This document shows, piece by piece, positions 19,712 through 29,513 of a DNA stretch of 64,000 nucleotides. Within the stretch, counting starts at the first letter, position 1, and the number at the start of each line of letters is the position of its first letter. The notes beneath the pieces were generated by a model that did not search any database, had not been told where the DNA came from, and saw nothing but the letters and a program-made list of their open reading frames with translations. The position numbers and the translations under genes are program-made. Origin of the DNA: Opeltia flavorubescens (Eukaryota > Ascomycota > Lecanoromycetes > Teloschistales > Teloschistaceae); contig KE546970.1 of assembly GCA_000442125.1 (NCBI GenBank), positions 798,667 to 862,666 of the forward strand, given 5' to 3'.

Positions 19712-20634
19712 TTATTTGCTCGACCTTTTGATCAGCCATTGGAGTACTGCATCCAGATTCGTTTCCTCTTTGGCGCTAATACCATAGCAACTAACCTCGC
19801 GGTGTGACACCGCTTTCAGGTTCAATGCTTCGATAAGCTCGTCGACCGAGAGCTTGTCTGGTAGGTCAGACTTGTTACCGAGAACCAAGAGAGGAATCCC
19901 ATCGAGGACAGGTTTATCAAGCAAGGCATGGAGCTCCTCCCGCGCAATAGGTAAAGCCTTTTTATCCGCTGCATCCACGATGTACCTTCCAGTCGAATCA
20001 GTACGTCAGGCGGCCCAAGATGAAAGTCGGGATCACCAACACGATGGCATTGACGCCGCGGCAGTACCTCTCCCACATAGATCGGAAGCGCGGCTGGCCA
20101 CCAAGGTCCCAGCTATTGTTCGTCAACCATGGCCAGCAACGATCACTAAAAGAACAGAATGGCTTGTGACTTACCATTTCAAGGTGACATGACCTCTCTG
20201 AACTCGCTTCATGTTGAAGCCTACGGTAGGAATCGAACTGGAATGGGAACGCAAGGATCAGCAAAACGCTCTTGCTAGGTCAAAGTGAAAGCCTACTCAA
20301 TGGTAAATTCACCACCCTATGGAAGCGAAGTCAGTTTTAACAGGCTTTTTTAGGCTTCACATGGATGACTTACAGCAAGGACACGCAGAAGAGAAGTCTT
20401 GCCGGCATTCTGCAAACCAATCATGGTTATGTCCATCTCGGTGGCCCTGCAGGTCGGTCAATCGATGCTCATGTTTACATGACTAGATCTGTTCAACAAT
20501 GCCATGCGGGGACAACGCTCAAATCATCACCTCGGTTGCCCACGACATGGCTCGACAGTGGAAGGAATAGAGTAAAGCACGTACCAAAATAAGCGCAAGA
20601 GCCAGTCATAGATGCTTTTGAAAAAGCCGGCCAT
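19712..20634 (-). CDS. arl8: small GTPase Arl8
   Basis: Six exons: 20634-20585, 20446-20374, 20316-20297, 20237-20175, 20112-20041 and 19985-19712 (183 aa). Motifs in order: [17 protein letters not shown], the P-loop GLQNAGKTS (G27 to T34), switch I with [10 protein letters not shown], switch [38 protein letters not shown] and the C-terminal LQWLIKRS. The [20 protein letters not shown] stretch distinguishes Arl8 from other Arf-like proteins. Residue 2 is Ala, so the N-myristoylation of classical Arfs is not possible, which fits Arl8 (acetylated N terminus). Family knowledge: Arl8 acts on late endosome and lysosome or vacuole positioning and fusion. The third exon is only 20 nt. All introns have GT-AG ends. 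Confidence 0.92.
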
Positions 20635-21409
20635 ACTGGGTGCTTGAGAGGCAAATGACGGATCTTGGGCAAGGTGAAACTACTACTGGTAGCTTTTCAG
20701 GATGGCCAGTCGTTGGGCAGGCGGGATAGGTCGCTGAACCTTGGTTCTAGGTCACCAGTTCGCCCACGACACTTTGCTTTTGGCCGCTTCAAGCGAGCGG
20801 GAGCCTCGGCGACTTGTCCAAGTAAGCCTTAGTCGTGTACCCCTAGACTTTACTATACACACTCCCGTCTTAAGACTATAGGACATGTAGATTGATAACA
20901 CAATTCTCAGTGTAAATCAGTGATATTCCATCTTCAAAGTCTAGAAATGTGCGTGACGGTTGCGCTATAGAAGCTTGTTGCGGACTGAAAATTGGCTTGT
21001 GCACCTGATCCGCTGGGACCGTTTTAGTTGCAGTCTGCGGGAAAAGGGGACAGGCGAGTTTAACCTGCATGGATGACTCGCAGGGATGTCTGGGGAATCT
21101 GTACCTATCAATATTTTCCCCACATTTGGATGGTAGAAATATCCTCGCCGAACACAATTTGCGTCTCTACCAACTTTGATGGCAGAGCCCAGGGCACTTT
21201 GGAGAGGAGACTATTACACACTGTGGGCATCTTCCGGGTTTACCTCACCATGTGTACATCATCAATCTTCCAATATCTCGTCGTTGAACGTCTATGTTGC
21301 ACCTCAGGCAACGTATAAATGGTGGTCCAAGTTAATTGCATAGAAATTTCGAAGCCCGCAAGCATGATGGGATACTAGGTAAGGATACCAGGGTCCGAGC
21401 TCAGCACCG
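20635..21409. other. divergent promoter region arl8 / rpa2
   Basis: 775 bp between two divergent starts. No supported coding region. The right part lies just before the rpa2 start and probably holds its 5' UTR. Confidence 0.4.
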
Positions 21410-24400
21410 ATGGCTGCTATCGCAAAGAAGAAATCCACGAACACTGCATGGTCCGCCGGATTCGATACCTCGCGTCGGGAAAAGCTTTTTCGTAAGCCGC
21501 CCAAAGATCACACGGCCTACCCGGCTCTCGTCGAAGCGATTCAGCCTCATGTGCAATCTTTCAATGCCCTCTTTGATAGTAATCAACTGCTCGCAGCGGG
21601 CATCAGAGACATTGGCACCAAAGCCCTCCTGGACGGACGGCGAGAAGACGCACAGCAAAATGACCAAGATGGAGGAGGTTCGTCTTCTACACAGCCGAGG
21701 AATAGATTAAGTGTGCGAATCCAAGAGGTCTTCCTCGAAAAGCCTGTGATCCCTCCAACGAACAAACACAGCACCAGGAACAGGGAAATATATCCTGCAG
21801 AATGTCGTGAAAGACATGCCTCATACCGGGGCAAATTGAGGATCCGTCTGCAATTCAAAGTCAATGACGGAGAATGGCAGGAATCCGTTCGGGAAATGGG
21901 TCAACTTCCTATAATGCTGAGAACGAATCGTTGTCACCTGGAGAGATGCACTCCGGCACAGTTGGTGCAGCACAAAGAGGAATCCGAGGAGCTCGGTGGC
22001 TACTTCATTGTCAATGGTAACGAGAAACTGATACGCATGCTCATTGTATCGCGCAGGAATTTTCCTATGGCTATCATTCGCGGATCATTTCTCAATAGAG
22101 GTGCAACATACACCAAATACGGAGTACAGATCAGGTCGGTACGTCCGGACCAGACATCGCAAACGAATGTATTGCATTACCTCAGTGATGGCAACATCAC
22201 GTTCCGGTTCTCGTGGCGGAAGAATGAGTACCTCGTGCCGATCATGATGATTTTGAAGGCCTTGGTCGAGACGAACGACCGAGAGATCTTCGAGGGTATT
22301 GTTGGCAAGGTCGGATCTCGGGGTGTCGAGAATACATTTATGGCTGACAGGGTGGAACTGTTGCTGCGTACCTACAAAGCGTACAAATTGTATGAACGAG
22401 CTCAGACGCGATCGTATTTAGGTGGGAAATTCAGACCAGTCCTTGGAGTCTCCGATGACATCTCTGATGAAGCTGTCGGGATCGAATTCCTGCGCAAGAT
22501 CGTCCTTGTCCACCTTGGTAATGTCGATGTAACCGAATCTCAAGATCATGACAAATTCAATCTTCTTCTATTTATGATTCGAAAGCTCTATTCACTAGCT
22601 GCTGGTGACTGCACGGTTGACAACCCGGATGCGGTGTCGACCCAGGAGGTTCTCCTCCCCGGGTTTCTCTACGGCATGCTAATCAAGGAAAAGTTCGAAG
22701 ACTGGCTCAGGAGTGTTCTAGGAGCCTCTCAGGATTGGCTGACACGTAATCCTGGCGCAGCTTTTTCTAATCCGCAATTCTACCGAGATTTCACATCAAA
22801 GATCCTGCAACGGACCACGGAGAACATAGGAAGTCTATGTGAGTACTTTCTATCCACGGGGAATCTAGTCAGCTCAACCGGTTTGGATTTACAACAAACC
22901 TCCGGTTACACCGTGGTTGCGGAGAAGATCAATTTCTATAGATTCATTAGTCATTTCCGGATGGTCCACAGAGGGAGTTTCTTTGCTGAATTGAAAACCA
23001 CCACGGTCCGCAAACTGCTGCCCGAAAGTTGGGGTTTCCTTTGTCCCGTCCATACGCCTGACGGAGCTCCCTGTGGGCTCTTGAATCATCTTGCCCACAA
23101 ATGCAAGATCACTACATATGATCTTGACGTTACCCCTATACCAAGACTTCTTGCAAGTTTGGGAATTTCTTATTCGTCATCGTGTTCTGTTGATGAGAAA
23201 GTAGTCGTTCAGCTCAATGGCCGGATTCTGGGGTTTTGTTCCCCAAAACAAGCACATGCTATCGCAGACACGCTACGGTATTGGAAAGTCCAAGGAGACC
23301 GCGATATTCCTGTTGAAGCGGAAATTGGCTATATTCCAAACTCAAAAGGTGGGCAGTATCCTGGAATCTACATCTTCTCCCAAGCATCACGCATGGTCAG
23401 ACCTGTCAGATATCTGCCACTCGAGAAAACGGATTTTGTTGGACCATTCGAACAGCCGTACATGTCCATTGCGTGCACGGAGAACGAGATTGAGTCCGGT
23501 GAATCTACGCATATTGAATACGATCCCACTAACATCCTCTCCATTGTTGCCAACCAAACCCCCTTTTCTGACTTCAACCAATCACCTCGAAACATGTACC
23601 AGTGCCAGATGGGAAAGCAAGCAATGGGTACACCAGGAACATCACTTCGCTACCGCACCGACAACAAGGCCTACCTGCTCCAGACCGGCCAGACTCCCAT
23701 CGTTCGCCCACCGCTATACAACGAATACGGTCTTGACAATTTCCCCAACGGTATGAATGCCGTTGTTGCTGTCATATCGTATACCGGATATGACATGGAT
23801 GACGCTATGATCATCAACAAATCTGCACACGAGCGCGGCTTCGGCCACGGCACCATCTACAAAACTAAAATTATTCACTTGGACGAGAAGACGCGCTCGA
23901 CCCGCTCAATCCGCTCGATCAATAAGCTCTTTGGATTTGCACCTAATGGATTCATTCCTGCCTCGGTCAGATCGAAACTGGACCGGGACGGTCTTCCCCA
24001 CATCGGTAGTAAGGTTTCGGAAGGCGATGTCCTCGCTGCTTCACACACCGTCGCATGGGACCCATCCGCAAACAAGTATGTCAACCGCGACCAGCAAAAC
24101 GATTTCCACAAATACACAGACGCGGAAACGGCATTCGTAGAAGAAGTCCGCATCCTAGGCAGCGAAACGGGCAATGAACCCTGTCAGGCTGTCAGCATCA
24201 AACTCCGCATTCCCCGCTCCCCCGTCATTGGCGATAAATTCTCCTCTCGTCACGGTCAAAAAGGCGTCTGCTCCCAGAAATGGCCTACGGTAGACATGCC
24301 CTTCTCCGAGTCCGGCATCGTTCCAGACGTCATCATCAACCCGCACGCTTTCCCGTCCCGTATGACTATCGGCATGTTCGTCGAATCTCTGGCAGGCAAA

Positions 24401-25102
24401 TCCGGGGCGCTGCATGGACTGGCGCAGGATTCGTCGCCGTGGCGGTTTGACGAGGAAAACACCGCGGGCCATTACTTTGGCGAGCAGTTGCGTGAAGCGG
24501 GATACAACTTCTATGGCAACGAACCAATGTATAGCGGTATCACGGGGGGTGAGTTTGCGGCTGATATCTACATGGGTGTGGTGTTTTATCAGCGACTGAG
24601 GCATATGGTGAATGATAAGTTCCAGGTGCGGACCACAGGTCCTGTGAACCAGTTGACCGGTCAGCCGATCAAAGGGAGGAGTAAAGGTGGGGGGATCAGG
24701 ATCGGGGAGATGGAACGCGATTCTCTGCTCGCACATGGGTGTGCGTTCTTGTTGCAGGATCGGTTAATGAATTGCAGTGATTACTGTAAAGCGTGGGTGT
24801 GCAAGGCTTGCGGGAGCTTCTTGAGCACGCAGCCCACCGTAGGGGCGGGGATGAGGAGCAAAGTCGGGAAAGGATCCGGCGGAGTGGTGAGGTGTAGGAA
24901 GTGCGCGAAGAGACTGGAGGATGTGGTTGCGGATGGGGAAAGGGGAAAATGGGAGAAGGGTGATGTATGGGAAGATGGACAAGGAGGCTTGTGGGTCGGG
25001 GGAGAGGAGACGACGGTGGTTGCAGTGCCGGGGGTGTTGAGGTATTTGGATGTGGAGTTGAGTGCAATGGGGGTGAAGATGAAGTTTAATATCAAGCCGT
25101 GA
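21410..25102 (+). CDS. rpa2: RNA polymerase I second largest subunit Rpa2 (Rpa135)
   Basis: A single exon of 1230 codons, the normal length. The N terminus (NTAWSAGFDTSRREKLFRKPPKDHTAYPAL) is specific to the Pol I subunit. Downstream are the family blocks CGLLNHLAHKC, the GYDMDDAMIINKSAHERGFG active-site region, GDKFSSRHGQKGV, and GGIRIGEMERDSLLAHG. The C-terminal zinc site has CKACGS and CRKCAK pairs. Family knowledge: Rpa135 with Rpa190 forms the active centre that transcribes rDNA in the nucleolus. It is divergent from arl8 and convergent with rtg2 (stops 235 bp apart). Confidence 0.96.
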   Translation: MAAIAKKKSTNTAWSAGFDTSRREKLFRKPPKDHTAYPALVEAIQPHVQSFNALFDSNQLLAAGIRDIGTKALLDGRREDAQQNDQDGGGSSSTQPRNRLSVRIQEVFLEKPVIPPTNKHSTRNREIYPAECRERHASYRGKLRIRLQFKVNDGEWQESVREMGQLPIMLRTNRCHLERCTPAQLVQHKEESEELGGYFIVNGNEKLIRMLIVSRRNFPMAIIRGSFLNRGATYTKYGVQIRSVRPDQTSQTNVLHYLSDGNITFRFSWRKNEYLVPIMMILKALVETNDREIFEGIVGKVGSRGVENTFMADRVELLLRTYKAYKLYERAQTRSYLGGKFRPVLGVSDDISDEAVGIEFLRKIVLVHLGNVDVTESQDHDKFNLLLFMIRKLYSLAAGDCTVDNPDAVSTQEVLLPGFLYGMLIKEKFEDWLRSVLGASQDWLTRNPGAAFSNPQFYRDFTSKILQRTTENIGSLCEYFLSTGNLVSSTGLDLQQTSGYTVVAEKINFYRFISHFRMVHRGSFFAELKTTTVRKLLPESWGFLCPVHTPDGAPCGLLNHLAHKCKITTYDLDVTPIPRLLASLGISYSSSCSVDEKVVVQLNGRILGFCSPKQAHAIADTLRYWKVQGDRDIPVEAEIGYIPNSKGGQYPGIYIFSQASRMVRPVRYLPLEKTDFVGPFEQPYMSIACTENEIESGESTHIEYDPTNILSIVANQTPFSDFNQSPRNMYQCQMGKQAMGTPGTSLRYRTDNKAYLLQTGQTPIVRPPLYNEYGLDNFPNGMNAVVAVISYTGYDMDDAMIINKSAHERGFGHGTIYKTKIIHLDEKTRSTRSIRSINKLFGFAPNGFIPASVRSKLDRDGLPHIGSKVSEGDVLAASHTVAWDPSANKYVNRDQQNDFHKYTDAETAFVEEVRILGSETGNEPCQAVSIKLRIPRSPVIGDKFSSRHGQKGVCSQKWPTVDMPFSESGIVPDVIINPHAFPSRMTIGMFVESLAGKSGALHGLAQDSSPWRFDEENTAGHYFGEQLREAGYNFYGNEPMYSGITGGEFAADIYMGVVFYQRLRHMVNDKFQVRTTGPVNQLTGQPIKGRSKGGGIRIGEMERDSLLAHGCAFLLQDRLMNCSDYCKAWVCKACGSFLSTQPTVGAGMRSKVGKGSGGVVRCRKCAKRLEDVVADGERGKWEKGDVWEDGQGGLWVGGEETTVVAVPGVLRYLDVELSAMGVKMKFNIKP

Positions 25103-25337
25103 CGGGTAAATGGGAAAGAATTGTAGAGTTGTTGCAACTACCGATGAAAACGGGCTGATACAGTGAACGTAAATACATCATCTGCTAAATGAGCATTTCT
25201 AGAAAAGCGAGCAAATCTCAACAAAGACATTGTATGTCTTGAATTTCAAATATTCTGGCATCAGTTTACAATCCCATGCGTCATCATCGTAAACCATGTC
25301 AAAGGGTATCATGATCATCTTACCGAACTCAACCCTT

Positions 25338-27014
25338 TCAATCCTGCGTGATAAATCTCACCTTGACTCCCCAACCCTCTCTTCCTCCAATGAAGTTCTT
25401 CCTTTTCCCTAACTTCTCTATCCCCTTACCCCATCCCAGAGTAGCAGCCCTCATTACATTGATCGTACTCGAAATACGAACATCCACAATCTCCCCAGTT
25501 GCACCCGTCTCCCCTTCCTCACTCCATCTGACATCTACCCTCACCAACTCCTCTTCGCTTTCCCTGACGACCCCTGCCGGGAACATATCGCCGATCCCCC
25601 CAGCAGAGCGTCCGATGAATTTTGCCCACCAGCTGACCGTTGGCCCTGCCAGCTCCTGCACTTGAGCGAGGAATCCCTCATCGGTTGGAGAAAGCTCACC
25701 GCCCCAGCGTTCACAAAGAGCCAGCGCAAGGAGTGTTCTACCCTCGTGGCTCAAGCCGTGCGCGTCGCCAAGTAGACCGGTCGTTGTACTGCGCAGGGCT
25801 GCAGCAGCGCGAATGTCTTTTGGGAAAGGAGCATGGACATGGAGAAGGTGGACAAGTGACCGGAGAAAGATAGAAGATCGTAATGAAGGGGGTGGGTCTG
25901 TCGCTCTAGCCGGTGTCCTTGACTGAGGTAGCGAAGCTTGGAGGAGTTGGAGCATGGTAGAAGTAGATGAGGGGGCGTACTTCTGAGTCGCAGCGACGAG
26001 GGGATGTTGAGAGCGGATGCTGGCAGAGAGACTTGAGAATAGGAGGCCCTCTCGAATACCGCCCTGAGCGAAGTGGATATAGGAGATGGATGGGATGGAT
26101 TGCGTGAGTGCCTTGATGAGGAAAGAGATGGCAGGGACTTGTGATGCTCGCCGCGAGGAGATTCGAAATGTAGATGCTGGATCAGAGTACTCTTCAATAT
26201 TCGGTATGAAAGATGACTTTGGGACTCGGAGCCCGTTGATGATTGGAATCGGGTAGGGTTTGACGGAGTGTAGAGACATCAGAATATATCCCCATCCGCG
26301 AAACCCACCTCCGCTAAGGTACAGAGTCAAGCCACCTTCGTTTTCAGCATCTCTAAAGAGGCTTTCGGGAACATCAAGCCCGTTGAGTGCCCTTTCGAAG
26401 TTATTTGCCATGTCGTGACGCAGAGTCTCGTGACCGTCGATACCCACTTCCCCCAACCGCATCATGAGTGCAGCAGCACCGTAAGGAAAACTGACAGCTC
26501 CCTTGGGACTCGTTTTGATTTCCCCATCTTCAGAGATCATCCATGTCATCTGGATGCTACCGCCCCCTAGATCCATGACAAGGCCCTTAATGCTGCCAAA
26601 ACTGCTTGCCACGCCCAATGCTCCAATCCTACCTTCTTCCTCCTTAGCGAGCAGCTCCACTTTCCACTCGGTTCCAGTCTCAATCTGCCGACGGAAATCC
26701 TCACTGTTGATAGCATTTCTCGTTGCCTCGGTTGCTACGACTTTGACCCGATCATGGCGTACCTGGAAATCCTGGCATGTTCTTTTGAATCGCAACAGGA
26801 CGTCCATTATGTCATTGATGACCGCTTGAGGTATTGGAATCTTCTTTCCCGACTCATACTGAGCGTCGAAGACGGAAATTCCGCAGCGGTCTTGATAGAT
26901 GGTTGGCATGACTCGAGCGCTTGGTGGAGAGAGATCGGATATTGAAAAGCGAATGCCATTACTGCCCATGTCTACCAGAGCCCGGTAGTGCTCCGGATCT
27001 CTCTGATATGCCAT
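25338..27014 (-). CDS. rtg2: retrograde regulation protein 2 (Rtg2), Ppx/GppA phosphatase fold
   Basis: A single exon of 558 aa. The N-terminal ASKHA fold shows ALVDMGSNGIRFSI, VVATEATRNAIN, and the phosphate-binding DLGGGSIQM. Later blocks include LYLSGGGFRGWGYILMS and the helical C-terminal part. Length and order match fungal Rtg2 rather than short exopolyphosphatases. Family knowledge: in yeast, Rtg2 senses mitochondrial state and releases Rtg1/Rtg3 to the nucleus. In filamentous fungi the same family is conserved although the downstream circuit is less clear. The Met at 27014 is the first in frame and matches the usual start (MAYQRDPEHYRALVDMGSNGIRF). Confidence 0.9.
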   Translation of the reverse strand: MAYQRDPEHYRALVDMGSNGIRFSISDLSPPSARVMPTIYQDRCGISVFDAQYESGKKIPIPQAVINDIMDVLLRFKRTCQDFQVRHDRVKVVATEATRNAINSEDFRRQIETGTEWKVELLAKEEEGRIGALGVASSFGSIKGLVMDLGGGSIQMTWMISEDGEIKTSPKGAVSFPYGAAALMMRLGEVGIDGHETLRHDMANNFERALNGLDVPESLFRDAENEGGLTLYLSGGGFRGWGYILMSLHSVKPYPIPIINGLRVPKSSFIPNIEEYSDPASTFRISSRRASQVPAISFLIKALTQSIPSISYIHFAQGGIREGLLFSSLSASIRSQHPLVAATQKYAPSSTSTMLQLLQASLPQSRTPARATDPPPSLRSSIFLRSLVHLLHVHAPFPKDIRAAAALRSTTTGLLGDAHGLSHEGRTLLALALCERWGGELSPTDEGFLAQVQELAGPTVSWWAKFIGRSAGGIGDMFPAGVVRESEEELVRVDVRWSEEGETGATGEIVDVRISSTINVMRAATLGWGKGIEKLGKRKNFIGGREGWGVKVRFITQD

Positions 27015-27506
27015 CGCGGGGAATAAAGGTATACCTTTGATGAACCGAATAGCTAGCAGACTTACACTAAGGAAAGACGAGACTGTAGAAGTAGATCAAA
27101 CTCTTCGAGATGACAGAGGTATTCCATTTGATGGAATATCTATATAACAGATAGAATAGAGAGAATTGTAGATATTATGAAAGATTGTATTATGACCAAA
27201 TGAATCATATGCATGCGCAAAAAGTAGTGCTGGAGGAGAGCCAGTCAGTGGTCACTGCAATCACTCAGCTGCGGCGGCTTACAGTACTTCGTAGCTTGAA
27301 AGGCGCTCGCGGATTTCAAATAAAGCAGAGAATCTACATCCAAGAACGGATATCTGAAAGGCTATCGCATTGAATCAACTTGTTTTTACAGACATCGCAT
27401 GCTAAGAATTACAGATGCTAAGAACATGTTGCCGCCAATTTGTACCCAATTTTCTGAATCCCAGCCAATCGCTTGCCCCAGCCTTTCCTTGAGCCAAAAT
27501 ACAGTA

Positions 27507-28802
27507 TTATTCAATCTCATTCTTGTTGAACTGCATCATGGCAAGTTTTCCGGCCTCAAGTTTTCGATGGAGAGCACGCTCCACTTGCAGTTTGGTCATC
27601 TTGCTGTTTCCCGGAAGACCAGCTGCTTTCAGCTCTTCGGGTGTAGCGAGGTCATCCTCGCCCCTTTCATCGCCGGTGTCGCTGCCGTCATGTAGATCAT
27701 CCTCCTCCTCGTTATCATGATCCCCGTGTCTCGATCGGCCACGGTTGGCCTCCTTGTCGTGTGTTCGGTCGTCGCCCGAAAAGTCTGCTTGATCGATTGC
27801 CTCATCGTCACTCATCGATGGATGTTGACCGGGTAGCTTTCTAGATTCATGGAGTCCAGGATGGCCTGTCTCCTCCAGCTCTAATTCGCCCTCTTCGTCG
27901 GATGCAATACTATCCTCATCATCTTCACCGAACTCTGACCGCTCTACTGGCTTAATTGAAGGATGCCCAAGCTCTTCTTCGCCGTCAGCATCGTTGTCTT
28001 CAACGGTAGTTACATGTGAAAGTGGATGAGTAGGCCTGCCAGGATAGCCTTTTCCTTTTGAGGGACTGTCGTCATATTCAGGTTCCGGAGACGCAGAGCG
28101 TCTCGACCGATCGTCATCTATCGCAGGTGACGACGGGGGCGAAGCCGCGGCACCCTCTCGGGCTTGCTGTTTTGCCTGATCGTGAGTTACGCCCTGTCCG
28201 ATTTCCTCAAGCGAAGGTAGAGTGACGCTGTGCGAAGAACCTTCGCCAACCTCAGGTCGAGACATTGCGCCCCATGGATCTTCCTTCTCGTATTCACCGT
28301 TTTGCTTCATCTTAGCAATGACCGACGGTGTTGCCGCACTGCAGTCAAAGCAGTTGCCTAGACCTTCAACATGCAAGTACTCAGGGTCTTCTGCGTCTCG
28401 TTCGATATCACTAGGTCGAGGATGGCTGTGATCTAAGAGGCAGGATGTCATTAATAAGACTTTCTTCATATGATGTAGGAGGATCATGCACTCACGGCCA
28501 CAACGACTCCATACAATGCACCGCTTAAAGAAAAGTTTCGGAGCGTTGGGATCGCGCGACCTCAGCCTGGGGGCTTCCGAGGGTTTCAAGCTCTCCTGCT
28601 CTGCGAACTTGCGTAGCTCTTCCTGGATGAAGTCGACCTCATCTTCATCATCTTTGCATTTGTTGCATCTGGGACCAGCGTTATCGCGGACCTGGTCATC
28701 CTCAGGCTTGTCGCAGTTGCCAGTTTCGCAGAAGGTCTCGCAAGGTATCTTATGCTTCTCATCATGCCCGCAGGCAAAGTTTTCGACTTCGTGGTAGCAC
28801 AT
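27507..28802 (-). CDS. Cys-rich N-terminal, acidic disordered protein of unknown function
   Basis: Two exons, 28802-28496 and 28432-27507 (410 aa). The N-terminal 110 residues contain spaced Cys and His (CYHEVENFACGHDEKHKIPCETFCETGNC, CNKCKDD, RCIVWSRCGHHSH), suggesting zinc binding. The rest is disordered and very acidic with repeated D/E/S runs, and ends in a predicted helix (LQVERALHRKLEAGKLAMMQF). No known domain is recognised. The 63-nt intron is a multiple of three and has no stop, so its retention would insert 21 residues. The gene is expressed away from the MFS transporter side and its stop lies 492 bp before the rtg2 start, on the same strand. A DNA- or histone-linked role is only a guess from the composition. 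Confidence 0.65.
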   Translation of the reverse strand: MCYHEVENFACGHDEKHKIPCETFCETGNCDKPEDDQVRDNAGPRCNKCKDDEDEVDFIQEELRKFAEQESLKPSEAPRLRSRDPNAPKLFFKRCIVWSRCGRECMILLHHMKKVLLMTSCLLDHSHPRPSDIERDAEDPEYLHVEGLGNCFDCSAATPSVIAKMKQNGEYEKEDPWGAMSRPEVGEGSSHSVTLPSLEEIGQGVTHDQAKQQAREGAAASPPSSPAIDDDRSRRSASPEPEYDDSPSKGKGYPGRPTHPLSHVTTVEDNDADGEEELGHPSIKPVERSEFGEDDEDSIASDEEGELELEETGHPGLHESRKLPGQHPSMSDDEAIDQADFSGDDRTHDKEANRGRSRHGDHDNEEEDDLHDGSDTGDERGEDDLATPEELKAAGLPGNSKMTKLQVERALHRKLEAGKLAMMQFNKNEIE

Positions 28803-29513
28803 GTCGGAGGTGGAAAAGTGGAAGCTGCTGTGGTCTTACTTGTGGGTGTTCTCTTCCTGTAGTCGCCGATGGTTTCCTTCTGCTATCGATGTGGAATGTG
28901 GATGGAATCTTGATGCAAAGTAGGAAGTTGAAGGCAGAAAGAAGTCGAACGTTATTATATATCATGTAGTTCTGTGGTCCATCAATAGTGTGACTCGTAT
29001 CAGTCTGACTCTCTCTTGAGTCCTGGATTGGGTCATTATCATCATGACCAGTGCTTGTTGATTCACACCATATGTCCCATCAGTGCTATTGCTGTGAATC
29101 TCATGATCAATAGCAATGAAGAAATCTTGCTAAGCGAACATCATTGTGAATTCACTCCTTGACAGAGAGCAAGATGCAGATCCTCGAAACATTTTAAAAT
29201 GTTTCAATGTATTGCGAAGCTTGCAAGGGTTCAGAATACATCTCTATTTAGGTCTGAAGCAACACGGCAGTACGGCACAAGCTGAATGAGTTCATACCTT
29301 ATGCCTTTAAGAAATCCACTTCGGCATGGCAAAATTCACCCTCTGACTAGGCAAAGTGCGGATCGAGTGAGATATAGTCCTAGAGAGCGTTTCAAATGGA
29401 GCAAAGCCAGAGGCATGAGTATTGACTTCATGAAATACTGATCGACGTGGACCCGGCAGTATTCGGTCGTCAAGGAGACGATTCGTAGGATAGTCATACA
29501 AAAAGTGTGAATG
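28803..29513. other. spacer between the MFS gene 3' end and the acidic protein gene
   Basis: About 710 bp with the promoter of the acidic protein gene and the 3' UTR of the MFS transporter. Small minus-strand frames at 29307-29554 lie just past the transporter stop and have no domain. Confidence 0.35.
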
